Counted from the first letter of the stretch, positions 1-10,733 are shown. The stretch is 64,000 nt of DNA from Xenorhabdus sp. IM139775 (GCF_028598745.1 NZ_JAQRFK010000004.1:1-64000), one strand, 5' to 3'. The notes: generated by a model from the letters alone, not told the origin. Numbers and translations: made by a program.

Positions 1-2
1 GT

Positions 3-1214
3 GAAAAAAGTCAAACAGCCCCTTTACCCACATCATCGGCAAAAAAACATCGAACCGTTTTTTCCATTCTCGGTGCTATCAGCTTATCCCATATGCTGAA
101 CGATATGATTCAATCGTTGATTCTGGCGATTTATCCATTGCTGCAATCCGAATTTACCCTCAGTTTTATTCAGGTTGGCCTGATCACACTCACCTATCAG
201 GTAACCGCATCGCTGTTGCAGCCCCTTATCGGTTTATATACCGATAAACATCCGCAACCCTATTCGCTGCCTATCGGCATGGGATTTACCTTATCCGGTT
301 TACTGCTATTAGCTTATGCTGAAAGCTTTTCAGTCATATTAATGGCTGCCGCGCTCGTGGGTACGGGGTCATCGGTTTTTCATCCGGAATCATCACGCGT
401 CGCACGTATGGCTTCAGGCGGGCGCCATGGGTTAGCACAATCTTTATTTCAAGTCGGGGGTAATTTAGGCAGTTCGCTGGGGCCATTGTTGGCAGCGATT
501 TTCATTGCGCCTTATGGCAAGGGAAATATCGGTTGGTTTTCTCTGGCAGCACTATTGGCTATCGTCATCCTCTTGCAAGTCAGCCAATGGTATAAGATGC
601 AACATCGAACCATAACGCCCCTGTCTGCGAAAACAGCTCCCCTGCCAAAGCTGCCCAGAAAAACAGTCATCAATTCTTTTGCCATTCTTCTGTTACTGAT
701 TTTCTCCAAATACTTTTACCTGACCAGTATCAGTAGCTACTATACGTTCTACCTGATACAGAAATTTGATGTGTCAGTGCAAAACGCCCAGATCCATCTA
801 TTTATCTTTTTGTTTTCCGTCGCGGCAGGCACCCTGATTGGCGGGCCTGTTGGGGATAAGATAGGCCGGAAATACGTTATTTGGGTTTCCATTCTTGGCG
901 TTGCACCTTTTACCCTGATGTTACCTTATGTCTCCTTATTCTGGACAAGCATACTCACCGTCATTATTGGCATCATATTGGCCTCTGCATTTTCGGCTAT
1001 TTTAGTCTATGCCCAAGAACTCATGCCCGGCAAAACAGGCATGATTGCCGGTTTGTTCTTTGGCCTGGCCTTTGGTATGGGGGGTATTGGGGCTGCTGTA
1101 CTTGGCTATGTCGCAGATAAGGCCAGCATCGAATTGGTTTACAAAATTTGTGCCTTTCTACCACTTCTTGGTATTTTTACACTGTTCTTGCCAAATATAG
1201 AAAAAAACTCTTAA
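3..1214 (+). CDS. fsr: Fsr, MFS fosmidomycin-resistance efflux protein (5' end outside window)
   Basis: Proton-driven inner-membrane exporter of the major facilitator superfamily; the E. coli homologue confers fosmidomycin resistance. The reading frame is open from base 3, before the first in-window ATG at 93, and the upstream codons (FSILGAISLSH) continue the similarity to E. coli Fsr, so the true start lies left of the window and about 403 residues are present against about 406 in E. coli. MFS signatures are visible: a VGTGSSVFHPESSR segment in the N-terminal half and GDKIGRKYVIW between TM8 and TM9. It is followed by ybaL on the same strand after about 240 bp, as in the E. coli gsk-ybaL-fsr neighbourhood. 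Family assignment is firm; the substrate is inferred from the homologue. Confidence 0.93.
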   Translation, partial: EKSQTAPLPTSSAKKHRTVFSILGAISLSHMLNDMIQSLILAIYPLLQSEFTLSFIQVGLITLTYQVTASLLQPLIGLYTDKHPQPYSLPIGMGFTLSGLLLLAYAESFSVILMAAALVGTGSSVFHPESSRVARMASGGRHGLAQSLFQVGGNLGSSLGPLLAAIFIAPYGKGNIGWFSLAALLAIVILLQVSQWYKMQHRTITPLSAKTAPLPKLPRKTVINSFAILLLLIFSKYFYLTSISSYYTFYLIQKFDVSVQNAQIHLFIFLFSVAAGTLIGGPVGDKIGRKYVIWVSILGVAPFTLMLPYVSLFWTSILTVIIGIILASAFSAILVYAQELMPGKTGMIAGLFFGLAFGMGGIGAAVLGYVADKASIELVYKICAFLPLLGIFTLFLPNIEKNS

Positions 1215-1292
1215 AAATACCGATAAAACATCCAGATAGCCACCATAATAATGACGTTATCCCTCTTTGTAAACAAGCGTAAATAATAGCAA

Positions 1293-1333
1293 AATCTACA
1301 TAAAATTACATTAAGATGGTATTTATGTAGATT
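1293..1333. repeat. Perfect 12-bp inverted repeat in the fsr-ybaL gap
   Basis: AATCTACATAAA at 1293-1304 is matched exactly by its reverse complement at 1322-1333, with a 17-nt centre. The arms are AT-rich and no T-run follows on the + strand, so an operator or mRNA structure upstream of ybaL fits at least as well as a terminator of fsr. The rest of the 236-bp gap is AT-rich without a gene. Confidence 0.6.
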
Positions 1334-1453
1334 ATTCTCATTTTCATCACCCAATATATTTTTTTGTAATCTCATCTTTAATTATTTATAGAATATATTA
1401 TTACCTCACCTAACCATACAATTTATGATATTCGCTACCCAGAAGGAGCCTTG

Positions 1454-3169
1454 ATGGAGCACTCGACACCTCTTATCACGACCATTGTTGGCGGTTTTGT
1501 TCTTGCCTATCTGCTTGGCATGCTTGCACAGCGCCTGAAAATCTCCCCTCTGGTAGGATACCTTGTCGCAGGTGTACTAGCAGGCCCCTTTACCCCTGGT
1601 TTCGTTGCCGATACATCGTTAGCTCCAGAACTTTCAGAAATTGGCGTGATCTTACTGATGTTTGGTGTCGGTCTACATTTTTCACTTAAAGATTTGTTAG
1701 CCGTCAAATCCATTGCCATTCCTGGTGCAATCGCCCAAATTGCAGTCGCTACCTTATTGGGTGTCGGATTATCAATGCTGCTCGGTTGGGGATTAAGCAG
1801 CGGCATTGTATTTGGCCTTTGTCTGTCCACCGCCAGTACGGTGGTATTGCTCAGGGCATTGGAAGAACGGCAACTCGTTGATAGTCAGAGAGGACAAATT
1901 GCCATTGGTTGGTTGATTGTTGAAGATCTGGCGATGGTGCTGACGTTGGTATTACTCCCGGCAGCAGCAGGAATTATGGACAACCACGACGCCAACCTGA
2001 GTCAATTACTGCTCAAAATATCGCTCACCGTTGGAAAAGTCATTGCTTTTATTTTGTTGATGATTTTCGTCGGACGACGTGTCATTCCTTGGTTACTGGC
2101 GAAAACCGCCGCGACAGGCTCCCGTGAATTATTCACGCTGGCGGTACTTGCCATTGCATTAGGTGTTGCTTATGGTGCAGTGGCACTCTTTGATGCTTCA
2201 TTTGCCCTTGGGGCATTCTTCGCGGGTATGGTCTTGAACGAGTCAGAATTGAGCCATCGGGCCGCGCAAGATACTCTACCGTTAAGGGATGCTTTCGCCG
2301 TTCTTTTCTTTGTTTCCGTTGGCATGCTGTTTGACCCGATGGTCCTACTGCAACAGCCCTTGGCTATTTTGGGAACCCTGATCATTATTATCATTGGCAA
2401 GTCACTGGCTGCCATGCTATTGGTCAGAATGTTTGGACACTCACGACGTACTGCCCTGACTATCTCTGCCAGCCTCGCCCAAATTGGTGAGTTTGCCTTT
2501 ATCCTCGCCGGGCTTGGCGTCACACTGGGATTCTTGGATGGCGAGGCCCGTAACCTTGTATTGGCGGGTGCCATCATTTCCATTATGTTGAATCCTGTTT
2601 TATTCAGTTTACTGGATCGCTATCTGGAAAAAACAGAAACCATTGAAGAACAATTACTCGAAGAAACGCTGGAAGAAGAAATCCAGATCCCGGTTGATAT
2701 TTGTGGTCATGCGATTGTGGTAGGTTATGGCCGGGTGGGCCGTCAACTTTGTCAGCGTTTACAAGAAAAGCACTTTCCCATCGTGGTTATTGAAGATACG
2801 CGAGTCCGATTTGAAGAGTTAGGTGAAATGGGCATCAGTGCAATAATAGGCAACGCCGCCAATAAAGAGATCATGGCCCTGGCACGGCTCGATTGTGCCT
2901 GTACGTTATTCCTGACCATTCCCAATGGCTATGAGGCCGGCGAGATTGTTGCGAATGCCAGAGAAATCAGGTCAGATATCAGCATTATTGTTCGGGCTCA
3001 TTATGATGATGAAGTCACTTACATTACGGAGCGTGGTACTAACCACATTATCATTGGCGAGCATGAAATAGCACGGGCAATGGCTGATGCTCTACCGGAA
3101 GAAAATGAAGCGGGCTGTTCAATGGTGCCTCCGGCATTGCATTCACCAGCGACGCCATCATCAACCTAA
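1454..3169 (+). CDS. ybaL: YbaL, Kef-type monovalent cation/proton antiporter
   Basis: Inner-membrane antiporter of the CPA2/KefB family. About the first 390 residues hold roughly a dozen membrane segments (Na_H_exchanger domain, with GLCLSTASTVVLL and ASFALGAFFAGMVL). The C-terminal third is a cytosolic TrkA-N nucleotide-binding domain with the Rossmann motif VVGYGRVGRQL. Length 571 aa against 558 in E. coli. The ATG at 1454 is chosen because MEHSTPL aligns with E. coli MHHATPL and AAGGAG at 1443-1448 sits 5 nt upstream; a TTG one codon earlier is less likely. It is convergent with gsk across a strong hairpin. The transported ion and physiological role of YbaL are not well established. Confidence 0.93.
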   Translation: MEHSTPLITTIVGGFVLAYLLGMLAQRLKISPLVGYLVAGVLAGPFTPGFVADTSLAPELSEIGVILLMFGVGLHFSLKDLLAVKSIAIPGAIAQIAVATLLGVGLSMLLGWGLSSGIVFGLCLSTASTVVLLRALEERQLVDSQRGQIAIGWLIVEDLAMVLTLVLLPAAAGIMDNHDANLSQLLLKISLTVGKVIAFILLMIFVGRRVIPWLLAKTAATGSRELFTLAVLAIALGVAYGAVALFDASFALGAFFAGMVLNESELSHRAAQDTLPLRDAFAVLFFVSVGMLFDPMVLLQQPLAILGTLIIIIIGKSLAAMLLVRMFGHSRRTALTISASLAQIGEFAFILAGLGVTLGFLDGEARNLVLAGAIISIMLNPVLFSLLDRYLEKTETIEEQLLEETLEEEIQIPVDICGHAIVVGYGRVGRQLCQRLQEKHFPIVVIEDTRVRFEELGEMGISAIIGNAANKEIMALARLDCACTLFLTIPNGYEAGEIVANAREIRSDISIIVRAHYDDEVTYITERGTNHIIIGEHEIARAMADALPEENEAGCSMVPPALHSPATPSST

Positions 3170-3181
3170 CCGGCTAATCAA

Positions 3182-3210
3182 GGAATATCCCCATAACGTG
3201 GGGATATTCC
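3182..3210. terminator. Bidirectional hairpin between ybaL and gsk
   Basis: An 11-bp perfect stem (GGAATATCCCC with GGGGATATTCC) and 7-nt loop lie between the convergent ybaL and gsk stops. No long T-tract follows on either side, but position and stability fit shared termination. Confidence 0.7.
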
Positions 3211-3256
3211 AGTCATTCCAATAAAACAGCCAAGGCAATATGTCAGGCGACCAGAA

Positions 3257-4567
3257 TCAACGTTCCCAGTAAGACTCTTCCAGACTATCTTCTTTCTCCG
3301 GCAACCCACGGGTTAAACGTGGAGAGTGCTGGCTCAATACCTGATAACTCACTCTGTTAGCGTATTTGCATACCTGAGCCAAAGAAGAATAAGTTAAGTA
3401 AGAACGCATATGCTTACTGGAGTTAGGCACATTCATACGATGATAACTGTTGGCAGTGATATCATGCAGTAATGCAGATAATGCACCATCTCCGGCACCA
3501 TTGGTATTCATGATTTTTTCAGGTCCTCCCATATAAGGCTCAATATGGGAATAGACCCGCATTGGGTTTTGGCAATCGCCCTTACGCATCGCCCGGCTGA
3601 ATTCATAACGGTTAAATTCTGCAATCGCGCCTGGCAACAAAGGATACGATGTTTGGCGTTTGTACTCCTCATCCGTGTAACCCGCCATATACAAACCAGC
3701 AGGACCGGCGGTACACAACACCAAATCCACCCAATTTAGCGCCATGTCAGCCGCTAATAAAGGATCACTGAATCCCGTCAATTCACAGGCTTCATCTTCA
3801 TTCATCGCAACAACAGAAATATTTTCAGCCAGAAAATCGCGCCACCACTGCGGATCATCCGCGATGACGTATTTTGTTCCTAACGTTAATACAACAGGTA
3901 CGTTATGCTTTTTCGCATACTCAATGGCTTTCATCGTCGCTTCCGGCATGGGTTCGCCCGGTTTACAACGCACCAGATAAGCGGTGATCACCAAAGCTGA
4001 GGCTTCCGCGATAATGTGTTCAGGAATATTTTCTGGACGAAGCTGATTCATTAAACCCGGGCTGATAGCAAATGTTCTTTCGCCATTTTCTGTCACTAAG
4101 GTAAAACAGCGGCCAATAGGCCCATCAACCCCCTGAAGATGATTTAAATCCATACGGCTGGATGTATTGCAAAGATAACAATACGCATAACTGCCTATTT
4201 GGATATTATTACACATGGCACCAAGCAGGACGGATTTATCGTCAGCCAGAACAGAATAATTGTGCAAGGTATTACCGATGGTGCCACCCGCAAATTCGTG
4301 GCTGATAAGGTTTTTGTCTGCCAGCTCGTTGTAGAGCGCCTCAGCGACATCATCTTCAATGACTAAGGAGTGTCCCTGGCTCAGGTGATAACGTTGAATA
4401 AAATCCTCATCAACTTTGGCTTCGATATCAACCAGTGTCTGGTCAATGCCAACAATATAGGCTCGGTTATTTTCGCTATCCATCATCTCTTTGATAGGTT
4501 GGAGCAGAGGATCTCTTAAACTGACAGGAAAATAGTGTTTAGATTTACGTTTACCCGGGAATTTCAT
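3257..4567 (-). CDS. gsk: Inosine-guanosine kinase
   Basis: Cytosolic PfkB-family kinase that phosphorylates guanosine and inosine to GMP and IMP with ATP (purine salvage). Length 436 aa, close to 434 in E. coli. The PfkB C-terminal signature is visible as NTNGAGDGALSALL, containing the catalytic Asp, and the N-terminal MKFPGKRKSKHYFPVS block is typical of Gsk. The gene is transcribed alone on the minus strand, separated from wzz by a terminator-like hairpin. Its upstream region carries a three-copy short direct repeat (4606-4649). Well conserved, with no oddities. Confidence 0.96.
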   Translation of the reverse strand: MKFPGKRKSKHYFPVSLRDPLLQPIKEMMDSENNRAYIVGIDQTLVDIEAKVDEDFIQRYHLSQGHSLVIEDDVAEALYNELADKNLISHEFAGGTIGNTLHNYSVLADDKSVLLGAMCNNIQIGSYAYCYLCNTSSRMDLNHLQGVDGPIGRCFTLVTENGERTFAISPGLMNQLRPENIPEHIIAEASALVITAYLVRCKPGEPMPEATMKAIEYAKKHNVPVVLTLGTKYVIADDPQWWRDFLAENISVVAMNEDEACELTGFSDPLLAADMALNWVDLVLCTAGPAGLYMAGYTDEEYKRQTSYPLLPGAIAEFNRYEFSRAMRKGDCQNPMRVYSHIEPYMGGPEKIMNTNGAGDGALSALLHDITANSYHRMNVPNSSKHMRSYLTYSSLAQVCKYANRVSYQVLSQHSPRLTRGLPEKEDSLEESYWER

Positions 4568-4605
4568 AACTTATTGCTGCTATAGCGCCAAAAAATATGC
4601 CGCAT

Positions 4606-4649
4606 GTTAGCACAATACCTCGTTAGCACAATACAGTGTGTCACAATAC
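4606..4649. repeat. Three phased direct repeats upstream of gsk
   Basis: GTTAGCACAATAC occurs at 4606-4618 and again at 4622-4634 (16-bp period); a third partial copy, CACAATAC at 4642-4649, follows 15 bp on. The array lies 39-82 bp upstream of the gsk start, where an activator or repressor of the minus-strand promoter could bind. No known regulator motif was recognised. Confidence 0.55.
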
Positions 4650-4684
4650 CGGCGCGAAACAAAAAATACAGTGACGAAAACGAA

Positions 4685-4715
4685 GACAGCCAATGCGATT
4701 ACGGCATTGGCTGTC
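4685..4715 (-). terminator. Terminator-like hairpin after wzz
   Basis: A perfect 12-bp stem (GACAGCCAATGC with GCATTGGCTGTC, loop GATTACG) lies about 40 bp beyond the wzz stop on the minus strand. T-rich sequence follows on that strand, consistent with factor-independent termination before gsk. Confidence 0.75.
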
Positions 4716-4755
4716 GGAACATCAGCTAGCAGAACATTATCTCATTAAGATAATA

Positions 4756-5859
4756 TTAAGCCTCTTGTTTCTGGCGGCTACGTACCATGTGGCGCAGCAG
4801 AACATACATGACAGATAAAATAAAACCAATAAAGCCCGCGCCAATCAAAATCAGCAAACGCTTAGGTGAATCTTTTGACGTTGGTTGATAAGGTTCCTGC
4901 ATGTATTTGAATGGCATAAAATCAATGGTATTAACATTCACTTTTTCTAAATTTTTGATATACAACTGACGGTTACGCAGGTCAGCATCAATTTTAGTGG
5001 GATCAGTGACTTCTTCTGTAATCTGTAATTTACGTTGCAGTGCATCAGAACCCAGTGCGATCGAATAATCCGGGTCATCCTTAATCATCGCCCCGCCATT
5101 CGATACGGGTTTTTTCACCCCGGCAGAATCAGCAATAGAAATCGCATACTTCAATCGCTCAATATCCACGCTACGCATATTACTGATACGTTCTAAATCA
5201 ATAACATAAAGCTTTTGTGAGTACTCCAGTTTCTGATGAACCATATCATTCAGTTCTTCTTTCACTTGGTTCCGAACCACCGAAGAGACGAATTTGATAT
5301 AGCCACTTAATAGATTGTAAGCATCTTCTGCGTTGTCAGCACTGAAAGAAAGTTTAGCTTCATTAACATCGTCATCTTTCTTAGGTAAAGACAGGGCAAT
5401 GTTTTTATTAACAATTTGCTCAATCAGTTTCCTTTTTTCCTGCGTAGAATCGTCATGGTTCTTAGCAAGCAAGGTTTTAAAATAATCGGTATTCACCAAA
5501 TATTCTTCACGTAATACCCGCGAGTTATAGTTTTCGATAAACCGATTATACAATGATCCTTCTGTTACTTTGGGATCGATATTCAGAACATGTAAATCCG
5601 TTAACGTATTTTTCAACGGCTGAAACTCTTCCAACCCTGATGTCATCACCGCCGCTGTACTGGTCCATTTTTGCGGCAAAAATGATGCGATACCGAAACC
5701 AATAATCGCAAGCACGAAAGATACTGCAATAATCAAATATTTTGATTGGAAGAGTACCGAGAATAACTCAAACAAATCAATTTCATCTTCCCGCGCCGGA
5801 TGATAATAGTTTGCCTGCTCTTCGTAAAAATCGGGGTGTTTAATAGGTTTATTACTCAT
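4756..5859 (-). CDS. Wzz/FepE-family O-antigen chain-length regulator
   Basis: Polysaccharide co-polymerase that sets the modal length of Wzy-polymerised LPS O-chains in the inner membrane. Topology is typical: short N-terminal cytosolic segment, TM1 near residues 41-63, a long periplasmic coiled domain, and TM2 near residues 335-357 preceded by a Pro-rich stretch (EPYQPTSKDSPKR). About 367 aa, nearer to FepE (377) than to WzzB. The ATG at 5859 (MSNKP) is chosen over an upstream TTG at 5874, although neither has a strong ribosome-binding site. It stands alone between hemH and gsk, the place where Yersinia carries its whole O-antigen cluster with wzz next to gsk. wzzB versus fepE cannot be decided here. 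Confidence 0.85.
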   Translation of the reverse strand: MSNKPIKHPDFYEEQANYYHPAREDEIDLFELFSVLFQSKYLIIAVSFVLAIIGFGIASFLPQKWTSTAAVMTSGLEEFQPLKNTLTDLHVLNIDPKVTEGSLYNRFIENYNSRVLREEYLVNTDYFKTLLAKNHDDSTQEKRKLIEQIVNKNIALSLPKKDDDVNEAKLSFSADNAEDAYNLLSGYIKFVSSVVRNQVKEELNDMVHQKLEYSQKLYVIDLERISNMRSVDIERLKYAISIADSAGVKKPVSNGGAMIKDDPDYSIALGSDALQRKLQITEEVTDPTKIDADLRNRQLYIKNLEKVNVNTIDFMPFKYMQEPYQPTSKDSPKRLLILIGAGFIGFILSVMYVLLRHMVRSRQKQEA

Positions 5860-6028
5860 TATCTCTATGTCCAATCCAAATAATTTTGCTTTTCATTGAT
5901 ATGCCAGCCCTTGTTCTCGCTTATCGTATTTATTGGGTTTAAAACCCGATCCCTGAAATCATACGACGATCAATGTCCGCCATTCACCAATGTGTGATAA
6001 TATCCCATAGCAGGCAACGACAAGTGAG

Positions 6029-6991
6029 TTATTTCATGCCATGATTGACTAACTGTTCAAGCAAGGAAATGTGAGCTTTATTATCATTAAGTGCAGAGAT
6101 ATATTCAAACTTTTTCCCACCCGCATCTAAAAAGATCATTTTATTTTGTTGCTTAATCTCTTCCAATGTTTCCAGGCAGTCAGCCGAAAACCCCGGACAC
6201 ACCACTTGGACATGTTCCACTCCCTGACTGGGTAATGATGCCACGGTTTTATCGGTATAAGGAGATAACCACGGTAAACGGCCAAAACGCGACTGATATG
6301 TCATCACGATTTTATCTGCTGGATAATCCAGTGCCTGACTCAACAGTTCAGTCGTCGCTTGACAATCCTGTGGATAAATATCACCCATCTTTGCCAGGCG
6401 TTCAGGAATACCGTGATAAGAAACAATTAAACGATCGGGTTGGCCATGTTTTTCAAAGCTCTGCTCAATGGTTTCCTTCAACGCTGCAATATAAGCGGGA
6501 TGCGTGGCATAACTACGGATAAAATAGAGGGTAGGAAGGGTCCGATACTCTCGCAATATTTTACTGATACTGTCAAAAACCGCGGCCGAAGTTGTACTGG
6601 AGTATTGAGGATAAAGTGGCAGGATAATCAGATTATCAATACCCTGTTGCAGCAAACTGTCTATTGCCTGAGGCAAAGAGGGGGAGCCATAGGTCATTCC
6701 CAACGCAACGGGGATAGCCAACTGTTCACCCAGCAACGCCTGCTGGCGGCGACTGTAAACTAATAACGGAGAGCCTTCTTCCGTCCAAATTTCTTGATAA
6801 AGTTTCGCCACCCGAAAAGAACGAAAAGGAAGAATAAAACCATGCAATAGGGGTTTCCAAATAAATGGCGGGATATCAACGACCCTTCTGTCACTCAAAA
6901 ACTTTGCCAGATAACATTTTATTGCAGCGGGTGTAGGTGCATCAGGTGTACCCAAGTTGACTAACAGGACACCATATTTCTTGCTACTCAT
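6029..6991 (-). CDS. hemH: Ferrochelatase
   Basis: Inserts Fe2+ into protoporphyrin IX, the last step of haem synthesis; cytosolic and membrane-associated. Length 320 aa, equal to E. coli HemH. The catalytic histidine is seen in [10 protein letters not shown] (His193), and the conserved C-terminal block [16 protein letters not shown] carries the acidic cluster. The [16 protein letters not shown] start is canonical. Same strand as adk, but separated from it by a hairpin terminator, so probably independently transcribed. Haem supply links it functionally to the cytochrome bo3 operon further on. Confidence 0.97.
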   Translation of the reverse strand: MSSKKYGVLLVNLGTPDAPTPAAIKCYLAKFLSDRRVVDIPPFIWKPLLHGFILPFRSFRVAKLYQEIWTEEGSPLLVYSRRQQALLGEQLAIPVALGMTYGSPSLPQAIDSLLQQGIDNLIILPLYPQYSSTTSAAVFDSISKILREYRTLPTLYFIRSYATHPAYIAALKETIEQSFEKHGQPDRLIVSYHGIPERLAKMGDIYPQDCQATTELLSQALDYPADKIVMTYQSRFGRLPWLSPYTDKTVASLPSQGVEHVQVVCPGFSADCLETLEEIKQQNKMIFLDAGGKKFEYISALNDNKAHISLLEQLVNHGMK

Positions 6992-7104
6992 TCCTCAGAA
7001 CCCCATAAAAATGACTGACAACCGAGTATAAAACATGAATGATAGTGACATGTAACATTTCATGGAGTAATTCTTTCATCGCGTATGAGTAAACGGCAAA
7101 AATT

Positions 7105-7126
7105 CAGGCGGTATGAAAGCCGCCTG
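7105..7126 (-). terminator. adk terminator
   Basis: On the minus strand CAGGCGG pairs with CCGCCTG around an 8-nt loop and is followed by AATTTTTG. It lies 84 bp after the adk stop and before hemH. Confidence 0.8.
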
Positions 7127-7209
7127 TTCTAACAATTCGTGAAGTATCCCTTTCACCTTTCAAGCAAAGGCCCGAAGCTTCTGGGGATAATCATTCTAGG
7201 CAGACGAAA

Positions 7210-8016
<807 letters not shown>

Positions 8017-8030
8017 TTATCTCAAGAAGC

Positions 8031-9926
8031 TTACGCTTTTTCAGTTAATAATAATTGATTCATTCGCCGAATAAACTGGTTTGGATCATCTAATGTGCCA
8101 CGTTCAGCAAACAGGGCCTGCTCCAGCAGCAACTCGATCCAATCAGCGAATTGGGCCTCATCATCAATCTCAGCGGCTTTCCTGACCAGCAGGTGTTCCG
8201 GATTCAGCTCAAAGTTATAACTCACTTCCGGCGCCGACTGACCTGCCGCCGCAAACAGCTTCGCCATTTGAGTGCTCATGGCATTAGCATCGGTTGTAAC
8301 GATAGCCGGTGTATCAGTCAGGCGGTGTGTCAGTTTCACTTCTTTCACACGTTCACCCAACAGGGTCTTCACGCGCTCAACAAATGGCTCCAGTTTTTTA
8401 TCGGCTTCTTCCTGTTCAGCCTGATTTTCATCCGCCAGTTTATCGAGGGATTCATCAGATTTGCTGACAGATTGGAATGATTTACCATCGAATTCAGTCA
8501 GGTAACTCATCATCCATTCATCAATGCGCTCAGACAGCAGCAGAACCTCGATGCCTTTCTTGCGGAACAGCTCCAAGTGTGGGCTATTCTTCGCCGCAGC
8601 ATAACTGTCCGCAGTGATGTAATAAATCTTCTCCTGCCCTTCTGCCATGCGGCCAACGTAATCTTCCAGAGACACGGTTTGCTCGGTGCCATCAGTATGG
8701 GTCGTCGCAAAGCGCAGTAATTTGGCAATGGTTTCTTTGTTTGTACCATCTTCGGCAGGCCCTTCTTTCATCACCAAGCCGAACTGCTGCCAGAAGGTCT
8801 GATATTTTTCTGCGTCGTCTTTTGCCAGTTTCTCTAACATTTGCAATGCACGTTTAGTCAGCGCACTCCGCAGATTACGTGTGATGGTGCTGTCTTGCAA
8901 AATTTCACGGGAGACGTTCAACGGCAGGTCGTTGGAATCGACCAGTCCACGAACAAAGCGCAGGTAATTTGGCATGAACTGTTCAGCTTCATCCATAATG
9001 AATACACGCTGCACATACAGTTTCAGACCATGCTTATGTTCGCGGTTCCACATATCCCACGGCGCTTGGGAAGGGATATACAGCAAGCTGGTGTATTCTT
9101 GCTTACCTTCAACGCGGTTGTGGCTCCAAATCAAAGAGTCAGTAAAATCATGGGAAATGTGCTTATAAAACTCTTGGTATTCCTCATCACTGATTTCTGA
9201 TTTACCACGCGTCCACAAGGCTTGGGCCTTGTTGATTTTGTCCCATGTGACGGTAACCGAGTCGTCTTCTTCGTTTTTAGTTTGGGTTTCAATTTCAACG
9301 GGTAAGGCAATGTGATCAGAATATTTGCCAATGATAGAACGCAGGCGCCAGTCATTGAGGAAGTCACTTTCCCCATCGCGCAGATGCAGGGTGATTTCTG
9401 TACCACGCCCTGCTTTTTCAATATCTGCAACGGTGTAATCACCTTCCCCCGTTGATTCCCAGAACACACCTTGTTCCGTCGGTGCACCTGCTGCACGGGT
9501 ACGTACAGTGACTTTATCCGCAACAATAAATGCAGAGTAGAAACCGACACCGAATTGACCAATCAATTGGCTGTCTTTTGCCTGATCAGAACCAATGGAT
9601 TCAAGAAAGGCTTTAGTCCCGGATTTTGCAATCGTTCCCAGATTGTCGATCACTTCATCACGGGACATGCCGATACCATTATCGCTGATAGTAAGGGTTT
9701 TCTGCTCTTTATCCACAGCCAGACGAACACGCAATTCACCCTCATTCTCATACAACTCAGGTGCGGACAATGCACGGAAACGCAATTTGTCAGCAGCATC
9801 AGATGCGTTTGAAATCAGTTCGCGGAGAAAAATTTCTTTGTTGGAATAGAGAGAGTGGATCATCAATTGCAACAGTTGTTTGACTTCAGACTGAAATCCA
9901 CGGGTTTCCTGATCTTTCATGCTCAT
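8031..9926 (-). CDS. htpG: Chaperone HtpG (bacterial Hsp90)
   Basis: ATP-dependent homodimeric chaperone of the cytosol. Length 631 aa (624 in E. coli). GHKL ATPase motifs are visible: [20 protein letters not shown] and [17 protein letters not shown]. The middle domain carries the conserved [11 protein letters not shown]. The ATG at 9926 is favoured over the ATG two codons later because TGAGGT lies 7 nt upstream. A sigma32-type promoter about 55 bp upstream makes it a heat-shock gene, and a strong terminator follows it. Confidence 0.98.
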   Translation of the reverse strand: MSMKDQETRGFQSEVKQLLQLMIHSLYSNKEIFLRELISNASDAADKLRFRALSAPELYENEGELRVRLAVDKEQKTLTISDNGIGMSRDEVIDNLGTIAKSGTKAFLESIGSDQAKDSQLIGQFGVGFYSAFIVADKVTVRTRAAGAPTEQGVFWESTGEGDYTVADIEKAGRGTEITLHLRDGESDFLNDWRLRSIIGKYSDHIALPVEIETQTKNEEDDSVTVTWDKINKAQALWTRGKSEISDEEYQEFYKHISHDFTDSLIWSHNRVEGKQEYTSLLYIPSQAPWDMWNREHKHGLKLYVQRVFIMDEAEQFMPNYLRFVRGLVDSNDLPLNVSREILQDSTITRNLRSALTKRALQMLEKLAKDDAEKYQTFWQQFGLVMKEGPAEDGTNKETIAKLLRFATTHTDGTEQTVSLEDYVGRMAEGQEKIYYITADSYAAAKNSPHLELFRKKGIEVLLLSERIDEWMMSYLTEFDGKSFQSVSKSDESLDKLADENQAEQEEADKKLEPFVERVKTLLGERVKEVKLTHRLTDTPAIVTTDANAMSTQMAKLFAAAGQSAPEVSYNFELNPEHLLVRKAAEIDDEAQFADWIELLLEQALFAERGTLDDPNQFIRRMNQLLLTEKA

Positions 9927-9980
9927 TTATTACCTCAATCTAAATCCAGTTCAGATATGTAAAATCGGACGATGGTAATC

Positions 9981-10009
9981 AAATGGGGATAGATAGGAGG
10001 AGTTTCAAG
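9981..10009 (-). promoter_or_regulatory. Sigma32 (heat-shock) promoter of htpG
   Basis: On the minus strand CTTGAAA (10009-10003) and CCCCATTT (9988-9981) are separated by 14 nt, matching the RpoH consensus almost perfectly. The predicted transcript start gives a leader of about 50 nt before the htpG ATG. Confidence 0.9.
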
Positions 10010-10124
10010 TTAAGATAATCAGAAGAATGTAAAATTTATTGGGTAAGCCAGTCAGCCGGCGATGGATGGCGGCATAATCAGCAGCACCATCCATTGGAAT
10101 GACCCATTTTCATTGGGAATGAAA

Positions 10125-10733
10125 TCACCAATCCGTGATTTTTTGACGACCCGCCAGCGAATGGGACAATGTTGTACCATCCACCATTTCAAGCTCTCCG
10201 CCCACAGGAACACCATGAGCAATTCGGCTGGCGGTCACACTATATTGAGAACACATTTCCGCAATATAGTTTGCCGTTGCCTCTCCTTCGACAGTGGGAT
10301 TGGTTGCCAGGATAATTTCTGACAAGGTTTCAGAAGATAAACGCGCTTCCAAACGATCCAAACCAATATCCATTGGCCCAATACCATCCAGCGGCGATAA
10401 ATGCCCCATCAGGACAAAATATCGTCCCGCAAACTGCCCCGTCTGTTCGATGGCATGGATATCTGCGGGGCTTTCCACGACACAGATCTGACCATTCTGT
10501 TGACGGCGGGAATTGGCGCAAATCGTGCACTGTTCCTGTTCCGTGAAGGTCCGGCAATCCTGACAGTGACCAATTTCAGACATGGCTCGCGTCAGTGCCT
10601 GTGCCAACCGCATTCCACCACTGCGATCTCGCTGCAAGAGATGAAATGCCATCCGCTGCGCAGATTTTGGACCTACGCCGGGCAAACAGCGCAGGGCTTC
10701 CATCAGAGATTCAAGAAGAGGGCTGGTCTGCAT
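10125..10733 (-). CDS. recR: Recombination mediator RecR
   Basis: Toroidal DNA-binding partner of RecFO; helps load RecA at ssDNA gaps. Length 202 aa (201 in E. coli). Visible domains: N-terminal helix-hairpin-helix ([17 protein letters not shown]), a four-cysteine zinc finger (CQDC ... CTIC near residues 54-72) and a Toprim domain. Its ATG overlaps the ybaB stop by one base (TAATG), so the two are translationally coupled, as in the conserved dnaX-ybaB-recR operon. Confidence 0.97.
   Translation of the reverse strand: MQTSPLLESLMEALRCLPGVGPKSAQRMAFHLLQRDRSGGMRLAQALTRAMSEIGHCQDCRTFTEQEQCTICANSRRQQNGQICVVESPADIHAIEQTGQFAGRYFVLMGHLSPLDGIGPMDIGLDRLEARLSSETLSEIILATNPTVEGEATANYIAEMCSQYSVTASRIAHGVPVGGELEMVDGTTLSHSLAGRQKITDW

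Noticed and set aside
8151-9849. Antisense frames of 80-119 codons opposite htpG, and similar ones opposite dnaX, tig and lon
   Set aside because: They mirror codon bias of strongly expressed genes, have no ribosome-binding sites and resemble no family.
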